Source: Mesonia sp. K7
GTDB lineage: Bacteria; Bacteroidota; Bacteroidia; Flavobacteriales; Flavobacteriaceae
Assembly: GCF_003233725.1 (NCBI RefSeq)
Contig: NZ_QKQV01000008.1
Location: 47,384 to 111,383 of the forward strand
DNA: 64,000 nucleotides
Direction: 5' to 3'
The notes beneath the pieces were generated by a model. The model saw nothing but the letters and a program-made list of their open reading frames with translations. It was not told where the DNA came from and ran no database searches. Positions 6,380 through 14,666 of this stretch are shown one piece after another (the stretch's first letter is position 1; every line of letters begins with the position of its first letter). The translations under genes were made by a program, and so were the position numbers.

Positions 6380-9235
6380 CTATTTGCTTAAATACATTTT
6401 TCTACGCGCATACAACTCATAAAAATCATCGTCTTTTAAGCTATCGATAAACAAGATGCTTTCGCCTGTACTCTTCATTTCTGGTCCTAATTGTTTGTTG
6501 ACATTCGGGAATTTATTGAAAGAGAATACCGGTTGCTTAATCGCATAACCGTCTAATTTAGGGTTAAAATCAAAGTCGGTCACTTTTTTCTCACCCAACA
6601 TGACTTTGGTCGCATAATTTACATAAGGTTCACCATAAGCTTTTGCGATAAATGGTACGGTTCTAGATGCTCTTGGATTCGCCTCAATGATATAAACTTT
6701 TTCATCTTTTATCGCAAACTGAATATTGATTAAGCCTACCGTTTTTAGTGCTAAAGCAATTTTGTGCGTGTGATCTTTTATTTGCTGAAGTACTAAATCT
6801 CCTAAATTAAAAGGAGGAAGCAACGCATTGGAATCTCCAGAATGGATTCCGCAAGGTTCGATATGCTCCATTATTCCAATGATGTAAACATTTTCACCGT
6901 CACAGATTGCATCTGCTTCAGCTTCTATCGCACCGTCTAAATAATGGTCTAACAACAATTTGTTATTCGGAATGTGACGTAATAAATCTACGACGTGCGC
7001 TTCCAAATCTTTTTTGTTGATGACAATTTTCATTCCTTGTCCTCCTAAAACATACGAAGGGCGAACTAAAATTGGGAAATCCAACTGATCTGCCATTTTT
7101 AGAGCTTCATCTGCGTTTTCTGCCGTTCCGAATTCTGGATAAGGAATATTGTTTTCTTGAAGAAGTTTAGAGAAACTGCCACGATCTTCGGCTAAATCTA
7201 AAGCTTCGTAACTGGTTCCCATAATTTTGATACCGTAACGACTCAGTTTTTCTGCCAATTTTAAAGCTGTTTGGCCTCCAAGCTGTACAATAACACCTTC
7301 TGGTTTTTCGTGACGAATAATGTCGTAAATGTGCTCCCAGAAAACAGGCTCAAAATAAAGTTTATCGGCAATATCAAAATCGGTAGAAACAGTTTCCGGA
7401 TTACAGTTGATCATTATTGTCTCGTAACCACATTCCGCGGCAGCGAGCACACCGTGAACACAACAGTAATCAAACTCGATTCCCTGACCTATACGGTTTG
7501 GCCCTGAACCCAGCACAATAATTTTCTTCTTGTCGCCGCTTACTTTACTTTCGTTTTCGGTTGTTAAAGTACCGTCTGCCTTTTCAACTTGATTTTCAAA
7601 AGTTGAGTAATAGTAAGGAGTTTCGGCTTTAAATTCTGCTGCACAAGTATCTACCAATTTATAAACTCTATTGATATTCAACTCATCTCGTTTGTTATAA
7701 ACTTGGCTCTCTAAACACTTGAGCATATGTGCAATCTGTCGGTCACCATAACCTTTTTGCTTGGCTTCCAACAATAAATCTTTCGGTAAAGTATCTATGG
7801 TATAAGTAGAAATTTCCTTTTCTAAGTGGTAAAGTTCTTCATACTGCTTTAAGAACCACATATCAATCTTGGTAATCTCGTGAATTCTACTCAACGGAAT
7901 TCCTAATTGAATGGCATCGTAAATCACAAAGACACGGTCCCAACTCGCATATTTCAATTTTTCGATAATCACATCATAATCGGTATATCCTTTTCCGTCG
8001 GCACCAATTCCGTTGCGTTTTATCTCTAAAGATTGTGTAGCTTTATGTAATGCTTCTTGGAAAGAACGTCCAATTCCCATTACTTCTCCTACCGATTTCA
8101 TCTGCAAACCTAAAGTTCTATCGGCACCTTCAAATTTATCGAAATTCCAACGTGGTATTTTTACAATCACATAATCTAATGTAGGCTCGAATAAAGCTGA
8201 AGTAGACTTCGTAATCTGGTTTTCCAGTTCGTCAAGTGTATAGCCTATCGCTAGTTTAGCAGCAATTTTTGCAATCGGGTAACCTGTTGCTTTAGATGCT
8301 AAAGCAGAAGAACGAGAAACACGTGGATTGATTTCGATGGCAATGATTTCTTCTTCATCATCTGGACTTACCGCAAACTGCACATTACAACCTCCGGCAA
8401 AATCACCAATGCTACGCATCATTTTGATGGCCATATCACGCATTTTCTGGAACGTACGATCGCTTAAAGTCATTGCTGGCGCTACGGTAATCGAATCTCC
8501 TGTATGAATTCCCATCGGATCCATATTTTCGATGGTACAGATAATTACCACGTTGTCATTATCATCACGTAATAATTCCAGTTCATATTCCTTCCAACCG
8601 ATCAAAGCTTTATCGATCATTACTTCGTGAATTGGAGAAATTTCCAATCCATACGTAAGCATCTCGTCAAAATCCTCTTCCTTGTGCACAAAAGACGCTC
8701 CTGCTCCACCCAAGGTAAAAGATGCTCTAATGACCAAAGGAAAACCAAATTCCTGTGCTACTTCTTTCCCTTTGAGGTAAGAAGTAGCCGTAGCTTGAGG
8801 AGCCATCGGAATACCAATCTTAAGCATCAATTCTCTAAACTTCTCTCTGTCTTCGGTAATATTGATAGCATCGATGTCCACTCCAATAATTTCTACATCA
8901 AAATCATCCCAAATACCTTTTTCATCTGCTTCGATACATAAATTTAAAGCGGTCTGCCCACCCATGGTTGGTAAAACAGCATCAATCTGCGGATGTTTTT
9001 TTAAAATTTCTATGATCGATTTGGTGGTCAATGGTCGTAAATAAACGTGATCGGCCATCGACGGATCGGTCATAATTGTGGCTGGATTAGAATTGATCAA
9101 AATAGTTTCTATACCGTCTTCGCGTAACGAACGTAAGGCTTGTGTTCCCGAATAATCAAACTCACATGCTTGACCGATGATAATTGGTCCTGAACCAATG
9201 ATTAAGATACTTTTTAAATCTTTATTTTTAGGCAT
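6380..9235 (-). CDS. carB: carbamoyl-phosphate synthase large subunit
   Basis: Makes carbamoyl phosphate from ammonia (supplied by the CarA glutaminase), bicarbonate and two ATP, for pyrimidine and arginine synthesis. Two ATP-grasp halves are clear, each opening with a GSGPxxIGQ...FDY motif (residues about 13-30 and 577-597), with an oligomerisation region between. At 951 residues it is about 120 shorter than E. coli CarB (1073) and ends right after the second synthetase half (PVFSFNKFPNV...YARRKMYLSK), so the C-terminal MGS-like allosteric domain is absent. carA is not adjacent in this window. Confidence 0.96.
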   Translation of the reverse strand: MPKNKDLKSILIIGSGPIIIGQACEFDYSGTQALRSLREDGIETILINSNPATIMTDPSMADHVYLRPLTTKSIIEILKKHPQIDAVLPTMGGQTALNLCIEADEKGIWDDFDVEIIGVDIDAINITEDREKFRELMLKIGIPMAPQATATSYLKGKEVAQEFGFPLVIRASFTLGGAGASFVHKEEDFDEMLTYGLEISPIHEVMIDKALIGWKEYELELLRDDNDNVVIICTIENMDPMGIHTGDSITVAPAMTLSDRTFQKMRDMAIKMMRSIGDFAGGCNVQFAVSPDDEEEIIAIEINPRVSRSSALASKATGYPIAKIAAKLAIGYTLDELENQITKSTSALFEPTLDYVIVKIPRWNFDKFEGADRTLGLQMKSVGEVMGIGRSFQEALHKATQSLEIKRNGIGADGKGYTDYDVIIEKLKYASWDRVFVIYDAIQLGIPLSRIHEITKIDMWFLKQYEELYHLEKEISTYTIDTLPKDLLLEAKQKGYGDRQIAHMLKCLESQVYNKRDELNINRVYKLVDTCAAEFKAETPYYYSTFENQVEKADGTLTTENESKVSGDKKKIIVLGSGPNRIGQGIEFDYCCVHGVLAAAECGYETIMINCNPETVSTDFDIADKLYFEPVFWEHIYDIIRHEKPEGVIVQLGGQTALKLAEKLSRYGIKIMGTSYEALDLAEDRGSFSKLLQENNIPYPEFGTAENADEALKMADQLDFPILVRPSYVLGGQGMKIVINKKDLEAHVVDLLRHIPNNKLLLDHYLDGAIEAEADAICDGENVYIIGIMEHIEPCGIHSGDSNALLPPFNLGDLVLQQIKDHTHKIALALKTVGLINIQFAIKDEKVYIIEANPRASRTVPFIAKAYGEPYVNYATKVMLGEKKVTDFDFNPKLDGYAIKQPVFSFNKFPNVNKQLGPEMKSTGESILFIDSLKDDDFYELYARRKMYLSK

Positions 9236-9280
9236 TCTCTTGAATAATATTTAGATTGAAAAAATTTGATGAATTGATAT

Positions 9281-9317
9281 AAAAAAAGGCGTTACCCTTA
9301 CAAAGTAACACCTTTTA
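9281..9317 (-). terminator. rho-independent terminator of rpmH
   Basis: On the minus strand aaaggtgttac, a 9-nt loop, then gtaacgccttt (one G-U pair) and a run of T form a strong hairpin about 25 bp after the rpmH stop. Confidence 0.85.
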
Positions 9318-9339
9318 TATTTTTACGACCATAACCGCA

Positions 9340-9498
9340 TTAGTGCTTATGTCTATTTTCCGAAGAAACAGAAAGCTTCTTTCTACCTTTAGCTCTTCTT
9401 CTTGCTAAAACTTTTCTACCATTTACGGTAGCCATTCTTTCTCTAAAACCGTGTTTGTTTTTTCTTTTTCTCTTTGATGGTTGAAACGTTCTTTTCAT
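9340..9498 (-). CDS. rpmH: 50S ribosomal protein L34
   Basis: A 52-residue, highly basic ribosomal protein. The translation opens [20 protein letters not shown] and continues [20 protein letters not shown], the canonical L34 sequence; a C-terminal extension of a few residues ([12 protein letters not shown]) is typical of flavobacteria. The ATG is the complement of 9496-9498. It has its own consensus promoter and terminator, so it is a single-gene unit. dnaA and rnpA, its frequent neighbours elsewhere, are not here. Confidence 0.97.
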   Translation of the reverse strand: MKRTFQPSKRKRKNKHGFRERMATVNGRKVLARRRAKGRKKLSVSSENRHKH

Positions 9499-9569
9499 CG
9501 TAAATATCTTTTTTCTTCTTTTGTATCTTCTTTAGGATGTTTAAAAACGACCTGTTTTTTAAACTGCGT

Positions 9570-9601
9570 GCAAATATACGATATCTTTTTTGTATTACAA
9601 G
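9570..9601 (-). promoter_or_regulatory. promoter of rpmH
   Basis: On the minus strand TTG (complement of 9598-9600) and TATATTTGC (complement of 9570-9578) are separated by 19 bp, an exact match to the Bacteroidota housekeeping consensus. The -7 element is about 72 bp upstream of the rpmH start. Confidence 0.8.
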
Positions 9602-9633
9602 TAAAACATAAATATTTTTTAGTTTGTTTTTTA

Positions 9634-9641
9634 TACCTTTG
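9634..9641 (+). promoter_or_regulatory. -7 element upstream of TPR membrane gene
   Basis: tacctttg matches TAnnTTTG 24 bp before the ATG at 9666. No good TTG lies 19 bp upstream, so this is weaker than the divergent rpmH promoter. Confidence 0.4.
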
Positions 9642-9665
9642 TATCGCTAAAAAATAATACCTCGT

Positions 9666-10181
9666 ATGTTCAACAAAAATATCAAATTAGTTCTCGCTAT
9701 TTTAGTTTTCGCTTTTGCCATATACCAGTTTATCGAAGGAAACATTGGTAATGGTATTGCACTTATTTTCCTTGCGGGAATTTTTATTTTCCTGTATTTC
9801 AAAAACGAAATGATTCTTTTGGCTTTTTTACAGCTGAGAAAACAAAATTTTGATGGTGCTAAAAAATGGTTAGATAAAATTAAAAACCCTGAAACGGCAT
9901 TAGTACAAAAACAACAAGGGTATTATTGGTATTTACACGGTCTGATGAACACACAAACCAACATTACCCAAGCCGAAAAATATTTTAAGAAAGCCGTAAA
10001 ACTTGGTTTGTCGATGAGTCAAGATATGGCGATGGCAAAACTTAACCTTGCGGGTATTGCTATGACCAAAAGACGTAAGCGTGAAGCACAAATGTTACTA
10101 AAAGAAGCGCAACAGCTTGACAAACACAATATGCTAAAAGATCAGATAAAAATGATGAAGCAGCAAATGAAGCGTGTTTAA
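9666..10181 (+). CDS. two-TM membrane protein with TPR-like helical repeats
   Basis: A 171-residue protein. Two hydrophobic segments (about residues 5-22 and 26-45) are followed by a soluble helical region containing TPR-like units (QAEKYFKKAVKLGLSMSQDMAMAKLNLAGIAMTKRRKREAQMLLKEAQQLD, about 105-155) and a very basic, Met-rich tail. It probably acts as a scaffold at the inner membrane; no enzyme motif is present. Related TPR membrane proteins are common in flavobacteria. Divergent from rpmH. Confidence 0.75.
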   Translation: MFNKNIKLVLAILVFAFAIYQFIEGNIGNGIALIFLAGIFIFLYFKNEMILLAFLQLRKQNFDGAKKWLDKIKNPETALVQKQQGYYWYLHGLMNTQTNITQAEKYFKKAVKLGLSMSQDMAMAKLNLAGIAMTKRRKREAQMLLKEAQQLDKHNMLKDQIKMMKQQMKRV

Positions 10182-10199
10182 ATATTAGTTGACAATAAT

Positions 10200-10573
10200 T
10201 TGAAAAAAACACTTTACATACCATTTTCATTGACATTAATTGTGTTTTGCTCTTGTGGACAAAATTCATCTGAAAAAAAAAACTAAATGGCAAATGGTAC
10301 GAAACAGAAAACGATAAAATCGTTTGGGAATTTTACCCAGACAGTCTTGTTTTTATTGACGATGATAACGCAAAAGTTGAATGGACCGCAACTGAATCAA
10401 AAATTAAATTTGATTATCCAACTTTTTATTGGGATTCATTGGGCAGACCTATAGATATTAAAGACAAAATTGTAATTGACTATAAACTAAATGACAATAA
10501 CGACAGCTTAACAGGAACATTAACGAATCGATATGGAAAACATCAGTTTAGTTTAATAAGAATTAAAGAATAA
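10200..10573 (+). pseudogene. lipoprotein gene interrupted by a frameshift at an A10 run
   Basis: From a TTG at 10200 the frame reads a lipoprotein signal peptide (KKTLYIPFSLTLIVFCSCG, lipobox Cys at residue 19) and stops at 10284-10286, just after ten A (10273-10282). One extra A would join it without a stop to the frame at 10283-10570, giving a lipocalin-like domain that opens LNGKWYETENDKIVWEFYPD and ends at TAA 10571-10573. The intact product would be about 125 residues. It could be a true pseudogene, a phase-variable gene, a slippage-translated gene or a sequencing error. Its stop overlaps the next ATG (TAATG). Confidence 0.7.
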
Positions 10574-10935
10574 TGAATGAAGCTCAGTTACTGACTTTTG
10601 AAAAATTATTTGACTTGATCAAAGAAAATCAAATTGTAAACGAAGCTGACAGAAAAATAGTAGAAAAGATACTCGAAGCAGAAAATGATTGGGGAGATTG
10701 GAAAACTTCTGTTAAGGATTTGAATGAGTTTGTTATAGTATTAGAAAAAGAAGTTGGCGGAACTATAACTAAAACAAGTCTGAACAAACTCTTGAAAAGA
10801 TATAATCAAAATATTGCGCAAAATGCTTGGAAAGTAGAAAGTGTTTATTCTCTTTTAGAAATATTTGAATTCACGAAAGAAGTTGACTTGAGAATAATAT
10901 TTAATGAATTAATAAAAAGAATATCAAAGCAGTAG
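10573..10935 (+). CDS. hypothetical protein, small helical
   Basis: A 120-residue, acidic, mostly helical protein without signal peptide or membrane segment, and I do not recognise it. Its ATG overlaps the stop of the frameshifted lipoprotein frame (TAATG), which suggests translational coupling and argues that the upstream frame is, or recently was, translated. No motif or cysteine cluster is visible. The tail (VDLRIIFNELIKRISKQ) is amphipathic. An accessory-type gene pair, judging by the low complexity of its context. Confidence 0.6.
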   Translation: MNEAQLLTFEKLFDLIKENQIVNEADRKIVEKILEAENDWGDWKTSVKDLNEFVIVLEKEVGGTITKTSLNKLLKRYNQNIAQNAWKVESVYSLLEIFEFTKEVDLRIIFNELIKRISKQ

Positions 10936-11121
10936 AAAACTATTCCAACAACTTATATCGCAAATTGCTACGGTTTTTTATCCAGAAAAATCTCGCGTCT
11001 ATGAAATTTTGTAGTTTTTAACTATCTTACGCAACTTGGAGCTGTATACCAAACCGTTCTCGATACAAATTTTACTCGTTGTAACTCGTAAAATCCACTC
11101 GAACTGACTAGCTCTATAACT
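10936..11121. other. intergenic region without gene between convergent genes
   Basis: 186 bp between a plus-strand hypothetical gene and the minus-strand cardiolipin synthase. No ORF, tRNA or clear terminator hairpin was found. It may be a decayed remnant. Confidence 0.5.
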
Positions 11122-12576
11122 TTAGAGTAAAGGAGCCCAAAGCCTACAAAAAGATTCTTTGAGTTTTTTAGACAATGGTCTTTCTATCCATTGTTTATAA
11201 ACTACTTCTTCGCAATCTTTGATGTCATCTTCAAAAATTTGGATCATTTGTTGGCTAACACTTTTGTTATATACCAAAACAATTACTTCAAAATTAATTT
11301 CGAAACTACGGTAATCCATATTTGAGGTTCCTACAATAGACAAATCATTATCGATCACCATGGTTTTTGCGTGTACCATTCCTTTGGTGTAAAAATAAAA
11401 CTGGATACCAGCTTCCAACAAACTTTCAATATAAGAAGTCGAGGCGTATTTTGCCGCCCAAGAGTCATTCTCTTTAGGGATGATAATTTTCACCTCAACC
11501 CCTCTTCTCGCAGCTGTAATGAGCGCTGTATATATTTCTTCGTTAGGAATAAAATAAGGCGTGGTAATCAAAATGCTTTCTTCTGCAGTGGTAATTGCCG
11601 TGAAAATAGCTTGCATAATATGCGGATAGTTAGAATCTGGTCCGCTCACCGCAACCTGAGCGGCAACTTCCCCACAATTTTCCATTTCAGGAAAGAACTC
11701 ATCGATAATTTCTATTTCTTGTTCCGAAACAAAATTCCACATGAGTAAAAAATGTGATTGTAAAGATTTTACGGTATTTCCACGAATGCGTAAATGTGTA
11801 TCTCGCCAAAAATGATTATTGATTGAGTTCACATATTCATCACAAATATTTATACCGCCAACATAACCAATTTCTCCGTCGATAATTACTATTTTTCTAT
11901 GGTCACGGTAATTGAGCTTTCGAGTTAGATTAGGAAACCAAACCTGCATAAACGCATAAATTTCTATACCATGTTGCTCTAATTTCTGTCTCCCTTTTTT
12001 CTTAATTTGACTACCTACATAATCATAAATAATACGAACTTTTACACCTTCCTTTGCTTTTTCGCAAAGTAAATCGATAAGCTTCTCTCCTATTTTTTCA
12101 AACTTTAAAATATAATATTCTAAATGGATATGCTTTTTGGCGTTCTTAATATCTTCAAAAAGAGCTTCAAATTTCTCGTCACCATTCAGTAAAATTTTGA
12201 TGTCGTTACCAAACATCAGCGGCTTTTTCTGATTGTTTTGCAGTATTTTAACCACATTTACATTAGCATCTAGAAAAGCGGCTTCGTATTCGTCTAGCTT
12301 TTCTTCGGGTATCAACAGTTTTCTTTCCCATTTTTTGATGATCTGGCTGTCAAAAACTTTTTTTCGCTGAAACATTTTATCTTTTCGGTACTCCTGACCA
12401 AAAAAGAAATATATCAGTAAACCAACAAATGGCAACAACACCAACGACAAAATATAGGAAAGTGTGGTGGTTGGGTTCCGGTTGTGCAGAATGATAAATA
12501 TGGCTGTTATAAAAGCGATGATGTAATTTAAAATCATCAACGACTGAAACCAGTTTGCCTTGAGGTATTCCAGCAT
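11122..12576 (-). CDS. cls: cardiolipin synthase (PLD family)
   Basis: Condenses phosphatidylglycerol into cardiolipin at the inner membrane. The 484-residue protein has two N-terminal membrane segments (about 10-30 and 38-60) and two phospholipase D HKD motifs: His226-Arg-Lys (HRKIVIIDGEIGYVGG) and His402-Ala-Lys (HAKTMVIDNDLSIVGT), each with the downstream Asp and Gly or Ser/Asn features, so both halves of the active site are intact. Length fits the ClsA/B. subtilis type (about 480). It starts 2 nt after the stop of the transglycosylase gene and belongs to a minus-strand operon with it and the hydrolase. Confidence 0.94.
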   Translation of the reverse strand: MLEYLKANWFQSLMILNYIIAFITAIFIILHNRNPTTTLSYILSLVLLPFVGLLIYFFFGQEYRKDKMFQRKKVFDSQIIKKWERKLLIPEEKLDEYEAAFLDANVNVVKILQNNQKKPLMFGNDIKILLNGDEKFEALFEDIKNAKKHIHLEYYILKFEKIGEKLIDLLCEKAKEGVKVRIIYDYVGSQIKKKGRQKLEQHGIEIYAFMQVWFPNLTRKLNYRDHRKIVIIDGEIGYVGGINICDEYVNSINNHFWRDTHLRIRGNTVKSLQSHFLLMWNFVSEQEIEIIDEFFPEMENCGEVAAQVAVSGPDSNYPHIMQAIFTAITTAEESILITTPYFIPNEEIYTALITAARRGVEVKIIIPKENDSWAAKYASTSYIESLLEAGIQFYFYTKGMVHAKTMVIDNDLSIVGTSNMDYRSFEINFEVIVLVYNKSVSQQMIQIFEDDIKDCEEVVYKQWIERPLSKKLKESFCRLWAPLL

Positions 12577-12578
12577 TT

Positions 12579-13538
12579 TTATGGCTTATATTTATAATAA
12601 CCTGTTTTTGGAATTTTTATTTGGTATTTTTTACCACTTCTATTTTCCAGGTTTTTTTCTCTCAACCAAGGGTTGTGAATCTTGAGTATCTTATAGTTGA
12701 TGCCGTATTCTTTCGCAAATTTAGCAAAATCGGTTACAGCGGTATCTACCTCGACTTCGTAGGTAGGAACCTCGGTATATAAATCGCTTTCGCTAAAGTT
12801 AAAACCATAGTTCAACGGATCGCTTAGAATTGTTTTTAAAGCCAAAATTCTAAAGACATATCTTCCTGTTTCGGCATTCAACAACAAATCGTAATAATCC
12901 GTCACTTCTTGACGGCTTTGTTGATTGGATATACCATAATTACCAGCATTATAAGCAGCAGCAGCCAAGGTCCAACTACCAAATTTTTCTTTAGATTCTA
13001 ATAAATATTTACAAGCAGCCTCGGTAGATTTCTCGATATGGTAACGTTCATCTACATTGTCATTTACCTCCAAACCTTTTTCTTTGGCCGTTGCTTCCAT
13101 GATTTGCCAAAAACCAGTTGCTCCGGCTGGCGATACAATCTGTTGCAAACCACTTTCCGCAATAGCGAGGTATTTAAAATCGTCTGGAACACCGTGCTTT
13201 TTTAAGATGGGTTCTATCATCGGGAAATACTTGTTGGCCCTTTTGATAAGCAACAAACCGTTCGATTGCCAATAGGTATTTACCAGCATTTCACGATCGA
13301 TACGTTCTTTGATATCTGGATCATCAACTGGAACTTTTTCACCAGCAAAATTTAGGTTTTCAGGAACAGGAAGTGCATAAATGTTATAATCTCTTGTAAC
13401 TTTTTGATAAGTATTTGACTCATTTTTCGCTTTAAGCGGATTTTGAACTTGCACCAAAGGCAAATTTACTGCTTGTATCAAAAAACCGGCGATTGCTACT
13501 ATTCCAACTCCTGCCAATATATTTTTAAAAAGTCTCAT
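12579..13538 (-). CDS. membrane-anchored lytic transglycosylase (SLT domain)
   Basis: Cleaves the glycan strands of peptidoglycan with formation of 1,6-anhydromuramic acid. The ATG at 13538 gives 319 residues beginning MRLFKNILAGVG; a TTG at 13571 would add 11 residues but is less likely. After an N-terminal anchor (about 5-25), the SLT domain holds the catalytic Glu128 (AIAESGLQQIVSPAGATGFWQIM) and the AYNAG motif. The C-terminal 60 residues look like a LysM-like or linker segment (KFAKEYGINYKILKIHNPWL). MltD/Slt-like. Operon with cls and a hydrolase. Confidence 0.88.
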   Translation of the reverse strand: MRLFKNILAGVGIVAIAGFLIQAVNLPLVQVQNPLKAKNESNTYQKVTRDYNIYALPVPENLNFAGEKVPVDDPDIKERIDREMLVNTYWQSNGLLLIKRANKYFPMIEPILKKHGVPDDFKYLAIAESGLQQIVSPAGATGFWQIMEATAKEKGLEVNDNVDERYHIEKSTEAACKYLLESKEKFGSWTLAAAAYNAGNYGISNQQSRQEVTDYYDLLLNAETGRYVFRILALKTILSDPLNYGFNFSESDLYTEVPTYEVEVDTAVTDFAKFAKEYGINYKILKIHNPWLREKNLENRSGKKYQIKIPKTGYYKYKP

Positions 13539-13571
13539 CTCAATGTGTTTAGGTTTCTTCAAATTTAGCAA

Positions 13572-14255
13572 TTATTCTGCCAACTTCCCGTGTAAAATTA
13601 AATTAGGTAAATTTTCATTAAACCACTTAAATCTATTGATGATCATCACGTGTGTTCCGCCTTTTACCTCAATACAATCTTCGATATATTTTCGTGGAAA
13701 AACCAAATCGTTGCTTCCGTGAATGTGAATAATACTTTCTATAACATCACTTTGTTGCCACCGTAAAATTTGCAAAATCGCCCAATCTAAATACTCTTTT
13801 TTATTCATATCGAGGTATTGTTGGTACAGTTTTGCTCTTTTTTTTACCAAATTTCCCACAGGTAATTTTTCTATACTAGATACTTTACCCACTAAACTGG
13901 TAGGTAACATTCTGTAAAAACCTGTTTTACGCATAAAGTTCATCCTTCTCGGAAATTCTTTGTTGGTCTTGATACTCGAAATGATAATAAGTCTTTGCAC
14001 GTCTATTTTTTTACTCATTTCCTGTACAATCACACCGCCAAAAGATACCCCAACTAAAACCGGATTTTTATGTTTTACTTCTTTAAGTAACCTATCGACA
14101 TAATCACTTAAACTTTCGTTCTTTGTAGGAATTTTCCAATACAACCAATGAATTTTAAATTGATCTTCAGGTAATTTGATACGCTCAAAGATAGAAGGAT
14201 TAGCAGCCATTCCTGGCATAAAATAAACATGTATTTTTTTTTCTAAATCACTCAT
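13572..14255 (-). CDS. alpha/beta hydrolase
   Basis: A 227-residue cytoplasmic alpha/beta-hydrolase fold protein. It shows the oxyanion-region FMPGMAANPSIF near residue 12, the nucleophile elbow GVSFGG with Ser71, a late acid (GSNDLVFP) and a catalytic His in GGTHVMIINR. No signal peptide. It is the first gene of a minus-strand run with the transglycosylase and cls, so a role in lipid or cell-wall turnover is possible, but the substrate is unknown. Confidence 0.8.
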   Translation of the reverse strand: MSDLEKKIHVYFMPGMAANPSIFERIKLPEDQFKIHWLYWKIPTKNESLSDYVDRLLKEVKHKNPVLVGVSFGGVIVQEMSKKIDVQRLIIISSIKTNKEFPRRMNFMRKTGFYRMLPTSLVGKVSSIEKLPVGNLVKKRAKLYQQYLDMNKKEYLDWAILQILRWQQSDVIESIIHIHGSNDLVFPRKYIEDCIEVKGGTHVMIINRFKWFNENLPNLILHGKLAE

Positions 14256-14360
14256 TTTAACAACGGTATAACAGGAAAAGTCGTTTAAAAGTATTAATTT
14301 TATAGGTATAAATGTAAGGGTATTCGTGTTCGTTACAAAACGGAAAAATAAAATTTGAAT

Positions 14361-14666
14361 ATGAAAAATGAAGAAATTAACATTAAAAACAATGAGTTTT
14401 TAAGGCAGTTTGAGGCAATGGTCGATGACGATTTTATTAAACTAGAATATTCTGAACAAGAAAGAAAAATTTTTTTATCGAAATTTATCATCGATGATAA
14501 AAACACAAAAAATGGTGTTTCTGAAAAATTTTTGACTGCCGTTTTTGACTACGTTTTAGACAAAGGTCGCACACGAATTGTACCCACAAGTAAAGAAGTA
14601 CGTAAGTTTTTTAAAGCCAATAAACACAAATACGAAGAACTTTTACCTATCGGGATGAGTATCTAA
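14361..14666 (+). CDS. YidJ-type GNAT-like N-acetyltransferase
   Basis: A 101-residue protein in the small, compact GNAT family (YjdJ/YidJ-like, GNAT_acetyltr_2). The arrangement FLRQFEAMVDDDFIKLEYSE, then GVSEKFLTAVFDYVLDKG (the acetyl-CoA loop) and TRIVPTSKEVRKFFKANKHKYEELL matches this fold, except that the usual Cys after Pro (PxC) is Thr-Ser here. The ATG at 14361 is preferred over a TTG six bases upstream. Its stop interlocks with the convergent mtaB stop (CTAA at 14663-14666). Acceptor unknown. Confidence 0.7.
   Translation: MKNEEINIKNNEFLRQFEAMVDDDFIKLEYSEQERKIFLSKFIIDDKNTKNGVSEKFLTAVFDYVLDKGRTRIVPTSKEVRKFFKANKHKYEELLPIGMSI

Noticed and set aside
8627..8941. 104-residue plus-strand open frame
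   Set aside because: Antisense shadow of carB, one of the most conserved genes in the window.
10060..10293. Minus-strand frame across the end of the TPR gene and the lipoprotein signal peptide
   Set aside because: No motif; it overlaps real coding sequence and the homopolymer.
10936..11121. Possible tRNA or small RNA in the gap before cls
   Set aside because: No cloverleaf, no T-loop sequence, and no terminator hairpin.
13539..13571. TTG start adding 11 residues to the lytic transglycosylase
   Set aside because: The ATG at 13538 gives a normal N-terminus; the extra residues are charged and unlike the family.
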